This document shows positions 28,924 to 38,032 of a stretch of DNA of 64,000 bases, in pieces; positions within the stretch are counted from its first letter, which is position 1, and the number at the start of each line of letters is the position of its first letter. Made by a program: the position numbers and the translations under genes. The notes beneath the pieces are model-generated. The model saw only the letters and a program-made list of their open reading frames with translations, had not been told where the DNA came from and did no database searches. Source of the DNA: Enterococcus phoeniculicola ATCC BAA-412 (GTDB taxonomy: Bacteria; Bacillota; Bacilli; Lactobacillales; Enterococcaceae); contig NZ_ASWE01000001.1 of assembly GCF_000407505.1 (NCBI RefSeq), positions 493,324 to 557,323 of the forward strand, in the 5' to 3' direction.

Positions 28924-29820
28924 TTATCCTTCCAAATCCAACAGCAACTGATAGAGTGCACCTAACAAATTGGCTGAATTTCGAAAAGCGCAGGCGTCAA
29001 TCTGGAGTGGTGTCATTGTTTGATTTAACAGTGGTTCTTGCTGACGAAGTCGTTTATATTGTTGGCTAATCTCTTGAATCAAAGAATCTTGTGCGCTGAT
29101 TCCACCTCCGATAACTACCTTTTCTAAGTCTAAAATGGCTTGCAAATTCGAAATTAATTGTGCAATAGAAGAACAGTACTCTTCAAACAGCCTGTTTAAA
29201 GACTGTGAGGAATTGGTCTCAATACTTGAAAAGACAGTAACATAATCGTCTTGTGGTACGCCAAGTAGGGTAGTTGCTTCTTGGATAAAGCGAACAGAGG
29301 AACCAGAATAGCCTAGTAATTGGGTGGGCGCTGATTCAACATGACCTTGAATCATGAAACTCAGCTCTCCAGCTTGAAAATGGGGGCCGTTATAAAGGCG
29401 GCTATCTAAGATTAATCCGCCTCCAACACCCGTACCCAGAACAATTGCTGCCCCATTCTCAATACCCTTTAGATTGCCAATCCACCATTCAGAAAGGGCA
29501 GCGGCTTTTCCATCATTAATGAGAGAAAAGGGAAGGGAGGTATACTGAGACAACCATTTTTTTATCGGGAAGTCATACAGAAAGTTTAGCGCACCTCCTG
29601 TGTGGATGTAGCCTGTCTTTGTATCTACACGTCCGGGGCAGCTCACACCAATACCTTTTATAGATGATTCATGAATCTGTATTTCACGAAGCAACAGTGT
29701 TTGGAACGCCTCCAATGAATGAGGCGTTTCTTTTTTCCAACGCTGGAGGAAGTTACCTGAATGGTCAATCAACCCAAATTTTGTAAAAGTGCCGCCAATA
29801 TCTACGCTTAAATAGTTCAT
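28924..29820 (-). CDS. ROK-family sugar kinase
   Basis: This 298-residue ROK protein has the ATP phosphate loop DIGGTFTKFGLID at residues 7-19, the sugar-binding region SCPGRVD, catalytic-base region LINDGKAAALSEWWIGN and GTGVGGGLILD. The usual ROK zinc motif (CXCGXXGCXE) is absent: the corresponding stretch is GELSFMIQ. This fits the beta-glucoside kinase (BglK) branch, which phosphorylates cellobiose-like sugars, but substrate is not proven. It ends the minus operon AraC-MFS-esterase-kinase. Confidence 0.85.
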   Translation of the reverse strand: MNYLSVDIGGTFTKFGLIDHSGNFLQRWKKETPHSLEAFQTLLLREIQIHESSIKGIGVSCPGRVDTKTGYIHTGGALNFLYDFPIKKWLSQYTSLPFSLINDGKAAALSEWWIGNLKGIENGAAIVLGTGVGGGLILDSRLYNGPHFQAGELSFMIQGHVESAPTQLLGYSGSSVRFIQEATTLLGVPQDDYVTVFSSIETNSSQSLNRLFEEYCSSIAQLISNLQAILDLEKVVIGGGISAQDSLIQEISQQYKRLRQQEPLLNQTMTPLQIDACAFRNSANLLGALYQLLLDLEG

Positions 29821-29844
29821 CCGTCTACCTCCAAAAAATGTGTG

Positions 29845-30717
29845 TTAAAGAAATTTTCTGAAAAAATCTAAGGTTTCCTCATTACATTGTTTCCCAATAG
29901 GATTTCGCTGGTCCAAATGAAAAACATGGTGCAGTTCTTTACCGTCAGGATTCTCATAAAGATGAAATTCTGCCTCGACTCCTTTTGAACGAAGTATAGT
30001 TGCTAAAGGCTCAGCCACATCCTTCAAAAAATCATGAGTTGCTGTAGTAATAAAGGCAGGTGGAAAATCAGTCGTAATAAATGATTCCACTGGAAATTGT
30101 TGAGCGGTTTGCTCCGGCAGTGTTTCACCAAAATAAAATGGGAAATCTTGATTGATTGCTCCTGTTTGTCCAATAAAGTAAGCTCCACAGTTTAATCCTA
30201 CCGCTTTAAATTGAACATCCGCTATAGCAAAGTCCATTAAGCCTGCATAGTGAGGATTACTCGTCAGAGTTGCATATTGTTCTGCTAATTGTCCGCCAGC
30301 ACTATCTCCGACTAAAAATAATTGCTCTGTGTCAACATAATGCTCTTTTCCATGAATCAGGAGCCAGTTCATCAAAGCATTGGTATCCTCTAATGGGGCA
30401 GGATATTGATGGACAGGTGCAAGCCGATAGTTAAAATTCACGACGGTAAATCCTTGACTTGCTAAGTACATAGTGTAAAAACGATAAAGTTCTTTATCTC
30501 CGTAAAAGAAGCCGCCTCCGTGAATGCTGACAATTGTTGGCAAACAGGTTGTTGTTCCAACTGGATAGTAGATGTCGAATGTATTTTCAATGCCATGAGG
30601 TCCGTAAGAGAGTTCTTTGATTGCTGTAATCGTTGTAGGCTCAGTCAATCCTGTATCTCTTTTTTTATCGCCCTCAGCCATTTGTGCGCGCATTGTTGGA
30701 ATATCTATTTTCATCAT
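29845..30717 (-). CDS. Alpha/beta hydrolase, HSL-type esterase
   Basis: This 290-residue esterase carries the oxyanion-hole motif HGGGF (near residue 67), nucleophile motif GDSAGG (near 143) and a C-terminal Asp/His region (ATHDFL, HHVFHLD), which together make a hormone-sensitive lipase/carboxylesterase fold. It has no signal peptide. Between an MFS transporter and a ROK kinase it may remove acyl groups from imported acylated glycosides; this is an inference. The RBS is GGAGGAAAAACAA before ATGATG. It lies 12 bp after the MFS gene. Confidence 0.88.
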   Translation of the reverse strand: MMKIDIPTMRAQMAEGDKKRDTGLTEPTTITAIKELSYGPHGIENTFDIYYPVGTTTCLPTIVSIHGGGFFYGDKELYRFYTMYLASQGFTVVNFNYRLAPVHQYPAPLEDTNALMNWLLIHGKEHYVDTEQLFLVGDSAGGQLAEQYATLTSNPHYAGLMDFAIADVQFKAVGLNCGAYFIGQTGAINQDFPFYFGETLPEQTAQQFPVESFITTDFPPAFITTATHDFLKDVAEPLATILRSKGVEAEFHLYENPDGKELHHVFHLDQRNPIGKQCNEETLDFFRKFL

Positions 30718-30729
30718 TTGTTTTTCCTC

Positions 30730-31911
30730 CTAGTTATTTACTATTGTTTTCTTTTTTAAAACGAGCTTGATGCTCATAATAAGTGACATAGCTAAAAATC
30801 CTATGGCTGCCATGAGTAAACTAAACCCTGCAGAGGTGTTGTCAAATAACTTCCCTAAAGTATTTAAAAGGACAGGGGAGAAGAAGACTCCAATATTTGT
30901 GGCAATAATTAGACAGGTATAAGCAAAGTTTATTGCTCGTTTGTCTGCAACAAGGGCTGTCCATGTATAAATGAATGGAACGGCTAAACCAAAGCCAACA
31001 CCTGAAAAACCAACGCCAATTAACAAGACAGCTAACGTGCTTGATTGACTGACTATGAAGAATCCGATAGCAGAAATGAGCAGTCCAATAGGTAAAACCT
31101 GCTGTTTTAATAGTTGGTGGATTTTCCCGTAAAACATCCCAATTGGAATCCCTACAAGTGTACTCAACCCAGTGATGATTGAGACGCTGCTAGCACTGCC
31201 AATATTGTTGTGAATGATAAATTCAGGAAGCTTCACAACGGACGCCATGAAAAATGCGAATAAGAAAAAAATTAAGATAGACAATCCAACCACAGGAAGG
31301 TTGACTGAAAATGTTTCGGTTTGAACTTCGTCGGCTGTTTTTGTTTTTCGGGATTCAGGAATTTGTACAAAGAATCCAAATAGGAAAAGAACGGGTAAAA
31401 TAATCAAGTAAGCCCAAAAAGTTTGCTGCCAGCCTAAAGTGACCAAATAACTAATAAAAAATGATAACCCTGCACTTCCTAATGAGCCTGCCATGGATTG
31501 AAAACCCATCATGGTGGAAAGCTCATCTCCTTCATAAAACTCAGCCAACAGACTAACCGCTAGCGAGTTAAATAACCCTATTCCAAGGCCAAATGTGAAC
31601 CTTGCACCTAATATTAAGGAGTAATTGTTAATCAATGCAGGCAATAGCCCGCTAATTAAAGCAATGACTAATCCCGTTAATACCGTATTTTTCTTCCCGA
31701 TTATACGAATGCAAAAGGGACTAATCAGCAGTGCGAGGATGATTCCAAAATTAGGAATTGTTAAAAGTGTTTCGACTGCTGATTTTGATTGACTTGAAAA
31801 GCTGTCAATCATGGCGGGTAATGCTGCAGAAATAATTGGTGCAGACATCAGTAAGACAGAAATAGATAACAAAGAAATCTTAAAAACTGTCTGTTGTTGT
31901 TTTGTTTTCAT
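30730..31911 (-). CDS. MFS transporter
   Basis: This 393-residue integral membrane protein has twelve predicted hydrophobic helices and a weak loop 2-3 signature region (SPFCIRIIGKKNTVLTGLVI). It resembles small-molecule/sugar MFS carriers of the YcaD/CynX-like type. Substrate is unknown; the neighbours (esterase, ROK kinase, AraC regulator) suggest a sugar or glycoside. A cre-like site lies 40 bp upstream of its start. Confidence 0.85.
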   Translation of the reverse strand: MKTKQQQTVFKISLLSISVLLMSAPIISAALPAMIDSFSSQSKSAVETLLTIPNFGIILALLISPFCIRIIGKKNTVLTGLVIALISGLLPALINNYSLILGARFTFGLGIGLFNSLAVSLLAEFYEGDELSTMMGFQSMAGSLGSAGLSFFISYLVTLGWQQTFWAYLIILPVLFLFGFFVQIPESRKTKTADEVQTETFSVNLPVVGLSILIFFLFAFFMASVVKLPEFIIHNNIGSASSVSIITGLSTLVGIPIGMFYGKIHQLLKQQVLPIGLLISAIGFFIVSQSSTLAVLLIGVGFSGVGFGLAVPFIYTWTALVADKRAINFAYTCLIIATNIGVFFSPVLLNTLGKLFDNTSAGFSLLMAAIGFLAMSLIMSIKLVLKKKTIVNN

Positions 31912-31951
31912 TGTCAGAAACCTACCTTTCTTTTGTTAATTGAATTATAAA

Positions 31952-31965
31952 TGCAAACGTTAACA
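31952..31965. promoter_or_regulatory. cre site (CcpA) upstream of the MFS operon
   Basis: TGCAAACGTTAACA matches the consensus TGNAARCGNWWNCA at every position. It would put the MFS-esterase-kinase operon under carbon catabolite control. Confidence 0.75.
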
Positions 31966-32006
31966 AAAAAGGCAGGAAACTGACTCTTATTTTGGCTATT
32001 TATGAC

Positions 32007-32864
32007 TTAATTGTTCTTTCGATACTGAATAGGGGTGAGACCATATGTCTTTTTGAATATATGAATCAGTGACTTGTGATTTGGAAAACCACAGCTGTCC
32101 GAGATTGCCTGAATATTTTTTTGTGTATGAATAATTTGCTGGAAAGCTTCTTGTAATCGGATTTCAGTGATGTAATCCATCACAGACATGGCCATATATT
32201 TCTTGAATTTTCTTGAAAAGTAGCTAGGTGTTAAGTGAAAAGCATCTGCTAATTCACCTACACTTAGTGGGCTAGTAAAATATTGTTGAATATAAATGAT
32301 GACACTATCAATCCATTCAAATTCGTTAGTATCTGTCTGTTGTAAATCATTTTTTACAGAGCGAACCGAGGAAAAATGTTCCGATAACTCATAAAGAATT
32401 TCGTATACAAGACTGAAAATTTTGAGCTGAATAGTATCTGTTGGCTTTTCCATACATAAAAAAAGTGATTGAAAGGCTAGTTGCATTTGTTTGTAAGAAT
32501 GGCGCTGTAAATCAGATTGTTCTTCTTTTGCTGGAAGATGATAAAAGCGGTAAGGAAAATCATCTATCGCCTCTTCCATAAATGAATAGGGGATTAAAAG
32601 AGAAAGTGCCTCATTATGCTCCCCTTTTTTTGTTGTTCCAGAAATACTGTGTACTTCATTCGGATTAATAACTAAAATTGTTCCGCAAACGGGTGATTGT
32701 TCTTTTCCGTTGATGATGAAGGAATCAATTTTCCCTCTCATCGTAAAACTTAATTCAAATGAACGATGCCAATGTTTAGGGATGGTTGCACTGGTATTTT
32801 TATGAATGATGAGCTTAAAAGGAAGCTCTTCTTTTGTTACGTCAACAATTTCATGATGAAACAT
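32007..32864 (-). CDS. AraC-family regulator with cupin sensor
   Basis: This 285-residue protein has an N-terminal cupin (about residues 20-90: IPKHWHRSFELSF and ILVINPNEVHSIS) and two C-terminal AraC helix-turn-helices (about 195-285: LSVGELADAFHLTPSYFSRKFKKY and the closing SLIHIFKKTYGLTPIQYRK). It is likely the activator of the downstream MFS-esterase-kinase genes and senses a sugar. It lies 95 bp upstream of the MFS gene. Confidence 0.92.
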   Translation of the reverse strand: MFHHEIVDVTKEELPFKLIIHKNTSATIPKHWHRSFELSFTMRGKIDSFIINGKEQSPVCGTILVINPNEVHSISGTTKKGEHNEALSLLIPYSFMEEAIDDFPYRFYHLPAKEEQSDLQRHSYKQMQLAFQSLFLCMEKPTDTIQLKIFSLVYEILYELSEHFSSVRSVKNDLQQTDTNEFEWIDSVIIYIQQYFTSPLSVGELADAFHLTPSYFSRKFKKYMAMSVMDYITEIRLQEAFQQIIHTQKNIQAISDSCGFPNHKSLIHIFKKTYGLTPIQYRKNN

Positions 32865-33525
32865 ATCCTTCTCTCCTTGTCATGTCATCCATTTAATCTA
32901 TGATAAAGATGAAGTTTCTTGACCGTTGTAAACATTATAGGTAAGAACTATCAAAAATCAAATGGTTTTCTATCGCTATTGTACAATAGTTACCATTTGA
33001 TGACACAAAAAGTGAAGTTTCATATAATACGCAGACAAAGAGAAAATTAGAAAATATGACAGGAAAAATGTTTCTCAGTATCATTTACTAAAAAAATTGG
33101 AAGGATAAACGGAATTTTTTTGAAATCTTTCTTTATAGCAGTCACGAGAATCAGAAGACTTCAATTTTAGAACTTTGAAGATGCCGGATCATTAGGGATA
33201 ATTTTTAGGATAAATTCTATGACTATACGGATAGGTTCATTTTAATCAAAATACCAAAAAAATCTTTTCAAATTAAATAGTCGTCACTTCTTTTTTTATG
33301 AGATAATCATAGAGAGAAAGCATTTTTTTAAAGAATGAAGAGAGTGGAGATAAGGGATTTCTTCCTCTTTATTTATTGAATTCAAAGAAAATTTGAGCCG
33401 CTGATTCTAATTTCATCTACGCAAAGATGTATGAAGTGATAGAAAGGATTGAATCTGACGGAAATAACTGACCCGCTAAAGCATAAGATAGAGGGCGTTG
33501 AAAAAAGAGTAAAGGAACACATGAT
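32865..33525. other. AT-rich divergent intergenic region
   Basis: This 660-bp stretch between the AraC gene and the helicase gene has no open frame with RBS and no repeat of the dispersed family. It must hold promoters for both. A piece TGTACAATAGTTACCATTTG is a candidate -10 for the AraC gene side. I see nothing else in it. Confidence 0.5.
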
Positions 33526-35901
33526 ATGAAATCGATAAGCTTATATCCTCATCAAAAGAAAATAGTGGATTATGTAAAGACCCATCCTCATCAAAAAACC
33601 TATCATTTCGTTGCTCCTCCTGGATCTGGAAAGACGATGGTCGGTCTGTCGTTAATCACCGAAAGTAAAAAGAAAACGTTGATTTTAGTTCCTTCGCTCT
33701 TATTAAAAGAGCAGTGGGAAATGCAGGCAATCACTCATTTTTCATTGAGTGTGAGTCTAGATATTTTTTCGCCAGCAATGATTACAATTACAACGTATCA
33801 GGCAATGTATCAGCAGGTACAAGTTAACCCAGATTGTTTAAAAGAATTCGAATGGATTCTTTTAGATGAAGCACATCATCTGAAAAAGGCGTGGGGAGAT
33901 GTATTGATTGAGGCGAGAGAGCGGGCAGAGGAGTTGGTGAGTATTTCATTAACTGCTACCCCACCTTTGACGAATAATCAAGAAGAATGGCGGACATATA
34001 TTCAGTTGAACGGAGTGATTGATGAAGAGATCACTTCTCCTGAGCTTGTGAAACAGCATTTATTAAATCCCTATCAGGATTTCGTTTATTTTATCAAAGC
34101 AGATGCGCAGGTAGAACAAAAATATGCGCAGTTTATTGCAAGACAAAATGATATTGTTGATCAACTTATTGCAGATACAGAAGTGGTTCATCTGCTGGCT
34201 GCACACCCATTTATAGTTACCCCACTTGCAAAAACGCACCAGATATACCAACAGTTTGATCTTTATATTGCCATGTTGATTTTTCTTTCAAACAACCAAT
34301 TTGAGTTGTCAAAGGATCACTGGGAAGTACTAGGGTTTAAAAAGAAATCTACTTTGCCAGAACTTTCAAAAGCGCATCTTTCTATAGTGTATGAATGGTT
34401 ATGGGAGACGGCACCTCAGTTAGAAATCTTTCAGCGGTTGAAGACAGCACATTGGTTAAAAGAGGACGTTCTTTCTTTATTTCCAACATTTCCCAAAGAA
34501 AAATTAGCAGGAAGCCACGAAGCGAAGATGGAAGCAATTAATCATATTGTCATTCAAGAAGAAGCTGCACTTAAGCAGAAATTAAGCTGTGTCATTTTAT
34601 TTGATCGAATTTATGAAGAGGCGTTTGATTTTCAAAGCAATCCTTCGTACTATGGTGTTATTCCACAGTTTCTTCGTCTACATGAACTAGTAGCAGAGGA
34701 AACAGAGCTTGCTGTAATTTGCGGGAAGTTTCTATTAGTCTCTAGTCAGATAGCAAACCTATATTTTAACGAGGAAGCACTGCAAGAAATGAAGGGGATA
34801 GAAAATTTTTTACGTATCAATCTTACAGAAAAGAATCGGAAAATAATTTTAGCCAAAGTGACAAATCTACTGGAGGAAAATCAGCTGCAAATTGTTATTG
34901 GAACAGTCGCCTTATTAGGAGAGGGCTGGAATTGTCGAAGTGTAGCTACAGTTATTTTAGGAAATAATTCAAGCTCTTATGTACAAATCCAGCAATTAAG
35001 AGGACGAGCATTACGTGCAAAAGAAAAGAAACCCTTAAGTGCGATATGGCATATTGGTCAATATTTGCCAAACCTATCTTGGCAGGAGCAGCCAGAGTTA
35101 GCGCCTATTCTCAATCGATTGTCCTATATAGAAGGGATTTCCAATCAGCAAGTGCCAGAAACGATTACGACAGGGATAGAGCGGCTCAATTTTCCATTAG
35201 AGACCTCTGTACAAGCATTGGAAACGTATAATCAGCAAAATTTTTTCTTTACAAATAATAGAGAACATCTCATTACCTTTTGGCAGCAGGGACTGGCAAA
35301 AGGTACACATATGACAATGCCTGTTTTCATAAGAAAGAGCCAGACAACAGCGTCTGATTTACAACAAAATGAACGAGTCTTGCCAATTATCACAAGACAA
35401 ACATTCTGGACATCGCTTATTCATGGACGATTTTCCACTTATTTTCATCAGCAAAGAACACAAAAATTGTGGAAAAAGAGCTGTCAGGTACGTGAAAAAC
35501 TAGCAAAATCTGTATTAAAAGTATTTCAGGTAAGTGGAACTATAAGACAGCAAGTAAATGTGCAAATGACTGTCGATAACCACGAGTTTCGCATTCAGTT
35601 AATAGATGCTACTTATCAGGAAGAGCGTTTATTTAATTCTGCTTTGCTGGAAGTGATGCGCCCCGTTTTAGATACTCGCTACCTGATTAGAATAAAGAAA
35701 CGCTATTTTTCTGTTCCTAGGAAATGGGCGAGAACAAAACAATTAGCGACGCTCTTTTTCTATGAAGTCAAAAAAGAATTTTCGACAAGTGAATTAATTT
35801 ATACGCGGAACACGTTAGGAAGGCAGAAGCTGATACAAGCACATATTGATTCGCTCAAAGAACAAGGACTTGAGGTAATAGAAGAAAGATTGTGGCAGTA
35901 A
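33526..35901 (+). CDS. Superfamily 2 DEAH-box helicase, orphan
   Basis: This 791-residue protein has the SF2 helicase core: Walker A APPGSGKT (near residue 34), motif Ia LVPSLLLKEQWE, DEAH box LLDEAHH (near 122), motif III SLTATPP, and in the second RecA domain GTVALLGEGWNC (motif V) and QLRGRALR (motif VI). A 170-residue insert separates the two RecA domains, and about 230 residues follow motif VI, ending in a part (LDTRYLIRIKKRYFSVPRKWA) found in similar Firmicute helicases of unknown function. No nuclease or methylase motif is seen. It has no operon partner and starts after AAAGGAACAC. It may be a stand-alone defence or RNA-processing helicase. Confidence 0.88.
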   Translation: MKSISLYPHQKKIVDYVKTHPHQKTYHFVAPPGSGKTMVGLSLITESKKKTLILVPSLLLKEQWEMQAITHFSLSVSLDIFSPAMITITTYQAMYQQVQVNPDCLKEFEWILLDEAHHLKKAWGDVLIEARERAEELVSISLTATPPLTNNQEEWRTYIQLNGVIDEEITSPELVKQHLLNPYQDFVYFIKADAQVEQKYAQFIARQNDIVDQLIADTEVVHLLAAHPFIVTPLAKTHQIYQQFDLYIAMLIFLSNNQFELSKDHWEVLGFKKKSTLPELSKAHLSIVYEWLWETAPQLEIFQRLKTAHWLKEDVLSLFPTFPKEKLAGSHEAKMEAINHIVIQEEAALKQKLSCVILFDRIYEEAFDFQSNPSYYGVIPQFLRLHELVAEETELAVICGKFLLVSSQIANLYFNEEALQEMKGIENFLRINLTEKNRKIILAKVTNLLEENQLQIVIGTVALLGEGWNCRSVATVILGNNSSSYVQIQQLRGRALRAKEKKPLSAIWHIGQYLPNLSWQEQPELAPILNRLSYIEGISNQQVPETITTGIERLNFPLETSVQALETYNQQNFFFTNNREHLITFWQQGLAKGTHMTMPVFIRKSQTTASDLQQNERVLPIITRQTFWTSLIHGRFSTYFHQQRTQKLWKKSCQVREKLAKSVLKVFQVSGTIRQQVNVQMTVDNHEFRIQLIDATYQEERLFNSALLEVMRPVLDTRYLIRIKKRYFSVPRKWARTKQLATLFFYEVKKEFSTSELIYTRNTLGRQKLIQAHIDSLKEQGLEVIEERLWQ

Positions 35902-35910
35902 ATTCAAGCT

Positions 35911-36086
35911 ATAAAAGAGATCGGAACAGAAGTGATCAGCTTATTTTCGAAGCCTTCAACTCAAGCATGTTTCATGTGTAGAAGTTGATGAGAGCGAAAC
36001 GAAGTGGAGATGAGTTCCTTCTGTCCCCAACCTTTATTAAGATGTTACAAAGGTGTGGAATAACTTAATTAGTTATTCCACACCTT
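35911..36086. repeat. Dispersed intergenic repeat, inverted copy, ending in a perfect palindrome
   Basis: Read on the minus strand this is a copy of the element at 37655-37882: the order palindrome, TGTAACATCTTAATAAAGGT, then GAACAGAAG-like, AACTCATCTCCACT, CGTTTCGCTCTCA, GTTGAAGGCTTCGAAAATAA, is the same. It lacks the last 70 bp hairpin part. The palindrome 36050-36086 (16-bp perfect arms, AAGGTGTGGAATAACT) is followed by CTTTTTT on the plus strand and can end helicase transcripts. Confidence 0.85.
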
Positions 36087-36173
36087 CTTTTTTAGTGTCG
36101 AATTTTCGTTTAGGATGAAGGCTGACAGTTTTTTTCTATTTGTATTAGTTGAAAGTACCTACTGAATTTTTTA

Positions 36174-37091
36174 TCAGCTACCGTTAATGTAATCTTGGTC
36201 TAAAAGATTCCGAATCTGTTTGATTTCTTCAATCATCTGTTGACGAATAGTCTCTGGCTGTAGAACAGTTACATAACGACCAAAAGATAAAAGGTAGCGA
36301 ACGAGCCACTCCTGATCAGGAATTTCAGCCGTTACATGCGCAGAACCGTCTTTTTGCATTACGATGCTGCTATAGCTAAACTCATCAAATACCCGGTATA
36401 AAATTTCTTTAGAAAAATGCAGAGTCACAGAAATCATTTTAGGCTGTGCTAATAGTTTTGTGTCTTCTGGGGCTTTCATAGGTGAAAAGGTTTGATTTCT
36501 TACTTCTATTTGGTACATTCTATTAATTTTAAATGTTCTAAATGCTTCTTTTTCTATACAGTAGGCCTGACAGTACCAGGCTTGTGATTTAAAGAGAAGT
36601 TTGACAGGATGACAGACGCGCTTTTCTGAGGTGCCTTTAGGACTAACATAATGAAAGTGAATTTGTCGTTTATGTAAAATAGCAAATTTTAGCTCATTAA
36701 ACTTATTATCTGAGACGGGTAGTTGATGCCACTGGGAAAAATCAATTTCTAACCAATCCTCATACGGAATGTTAAATAGGGATTTCAGCTTTGAAAAAGA
36801 TTGTTCGCTTATTTCCGGATTTAGTGTTTGCGTTCCCTTAAGTGCAAGTAAAAGGTTATCTTGTTCTTTTGCAGAAAGTAAAGTTTTTTCAAGAACAAAT
36901 GTCTGAAGTAAACGAATTCCGCCATTTCTCCCCGGCTCAGTATAGATGGGAATCCCTATTTTACTTAGAGTATCAAGATCTCTATAGATGGTTCGGGTGG
37001 AGACCTCAAAGTGATTTGCCAAGGCGGCTGCGGTCGTTTTCTTATGATTTAAAAGATAATAAATGGTTTCAAATAATCGACTATTTTCCAA
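36174..37091 (-). CDS. HTH-WYL transcriptional regulator (YafY type)
   Basis: This 305-residue protein starts with a DeoR-like winged helix (LFETIYYLLNHKKTTAAALA, then FEVSTRTIYRDLDTLSKIGI), has the NGGIRLL wing and a WYL domain (about residues 130-210: HFHYVSPKG, WYCQAYC), and ends with a WCX-like part. The start is probably TTG at 37091, six bases after GGAGGG; upstream codons (to 37145) have no RBS. It is divergent from a GyrI-like protein, which it probably regulates. Confidence 0.88.
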   Translation of the reverse strand: MENSRLFETIYYLLNHKKTTAAALANHFEVSTRTIYRDLDTLSKIGIPIYTEPGRNGGIRLLQTFVLEKTLLSAKEQDNLLLALKGTQTLNPEISEQSFSKLKSLFNIPYEDWLEIDFSQWHQLPVSDNKFNELKFAILHKRQIHFHYVSPKGTSEKRVCHPVKLLFKSQAWYCQAYCIEKEAFRTFKINRMYQIEVRNQTFSPMKAPEDTKLLAQPKMISVTLHFSKEILYRVFDEFSYSSIVMQKDGSAHVTAEIPDQEWLVRYLLSFGRYVTVLQPETIRQQMIEEIKQIRNLLDQDYINGS

Positions 37092-37182
37092 AATAAGCCC
37101 TCCAGATCTTTTTGATAAACCATGACAGAGGATGTCAGGATTCATATGCTACCATTAAACCATATCATAAGGAGGTTAAGTA

Positions 37183-37605
37183 ATGAAATTTAGTATTTTA
37201 AACACAACAAAAACAAATAATTTCCATGATCCGGAAATTCAAACAAAAATTGTAGGGCTCTGGGAAAAAAGTGGGGAAACTGTTCAACGTGCTTTAAAAG
37301 AGGGAAAAGTTGCAGCGTGTATTTATCATGACTATGCGTCGAACTATAAAGGTGATTATTTGGTATCCATTGCCATAGAAGACAGCAGAAGTGGCGCGTT
37401 TGACACATCTGTTTATCAATGGAAAGAGTATCCTGTAGATGAATCTGATAAGCTAGGTGTATTAAAAACGTGGAAAAAAATCTGGGAGGAAGAAGAGCAG
37501 CATCTTATTAAAAGGATATATGCATTTGATTTTGAGAGCTACAGACCAGATGGACGTGTGGCGATTCATGTAGCGATACAAGGGGCAGCACCAGAAGAAT
37601 TCTAA
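37183..37605 (+). CDS. GyrI-like small-molecule-binding protein
   Basis: This 140-residue protein resembles the effector-binding domain of GyrI/BmrR-like proteins: the strand LVSIAIEDS, the stretch YQWKEYPVDES and the closing acidic DFESYRPDGRVAIHVAI. Such stand-alone domains bind hydrophobic or cationic compounds. It is preceded by AAGGAGG and is divergent from the YafY-type regulator, a pairing often seen in drug- or stress-response loci. Family call is by eye. Confidence 0.75.
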   Translation: MKFSILNTTKTNNFHDPEIQTKIVGLWEKSGETVQRALKEGKVAACIYHDYASNYKGDYLVSIAIEDSRSGAFDTSVYQWKEYPVDESDKLGVLKTWKKIWEEEEQHLIKRIYAFDFESYRPDGRVAIHVAIQGAAPEEF

Positions 37606-37654
37606 GAAACCAATAGTGCGGTGTATCGAGTGGGAAAAATATGGTAAAACTATG

Positions 37655-37882
37655 AAGGTGGGACATAACTAATTAAGTTATTCCCCACCTTTGTAACATC
37701 TTAATAAAGGTTGGGAACAGAAGCAACTCATCTCCACTGCGTTTCGCTCTCAACAACTTCTACGCATGAGACATGCTAGAGTTGAAGGCTTCGAAAATAA
37801 GCTGAAATTCCCAAAGATTTGAGGAACAATCTTCGTGAATTCCTTCTTATTTCTCGGAGCTGAACACTTCTGTCCCGACCTC
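37655..37882. repeat. Dispersed intergenic repeat, most complete copy
   Basis: It starts with a palindrome (AAGGTGGG...CCCACCTT, 37655-37691) with the ATAACTAATTAAGTTAT core, then TGTAACATCTTAATAAAGGT, a GGGAACAGAAGCAACTC arm and, at 37789-37882, the 94-base hairpin part shared with 11811-11904, ending CTTCTGTCCCGACCTC. All pieces seen elsewhere in the window are present here in order. Confidence 0.85.
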
Positions 37883-38032
37883 ATTCCTACGATTAGTCAA
37901 GAAGAAAATCTAACGATCTTCTTACGTTTTAATTAGGGCAAGAATAACCATCAAAGCACACACCAAATAAACCAGATGTCTACCTGAAATTTTTATCTGG
38001 TTTGTGGTATAATTGCTCATAAGGACTTGTCC

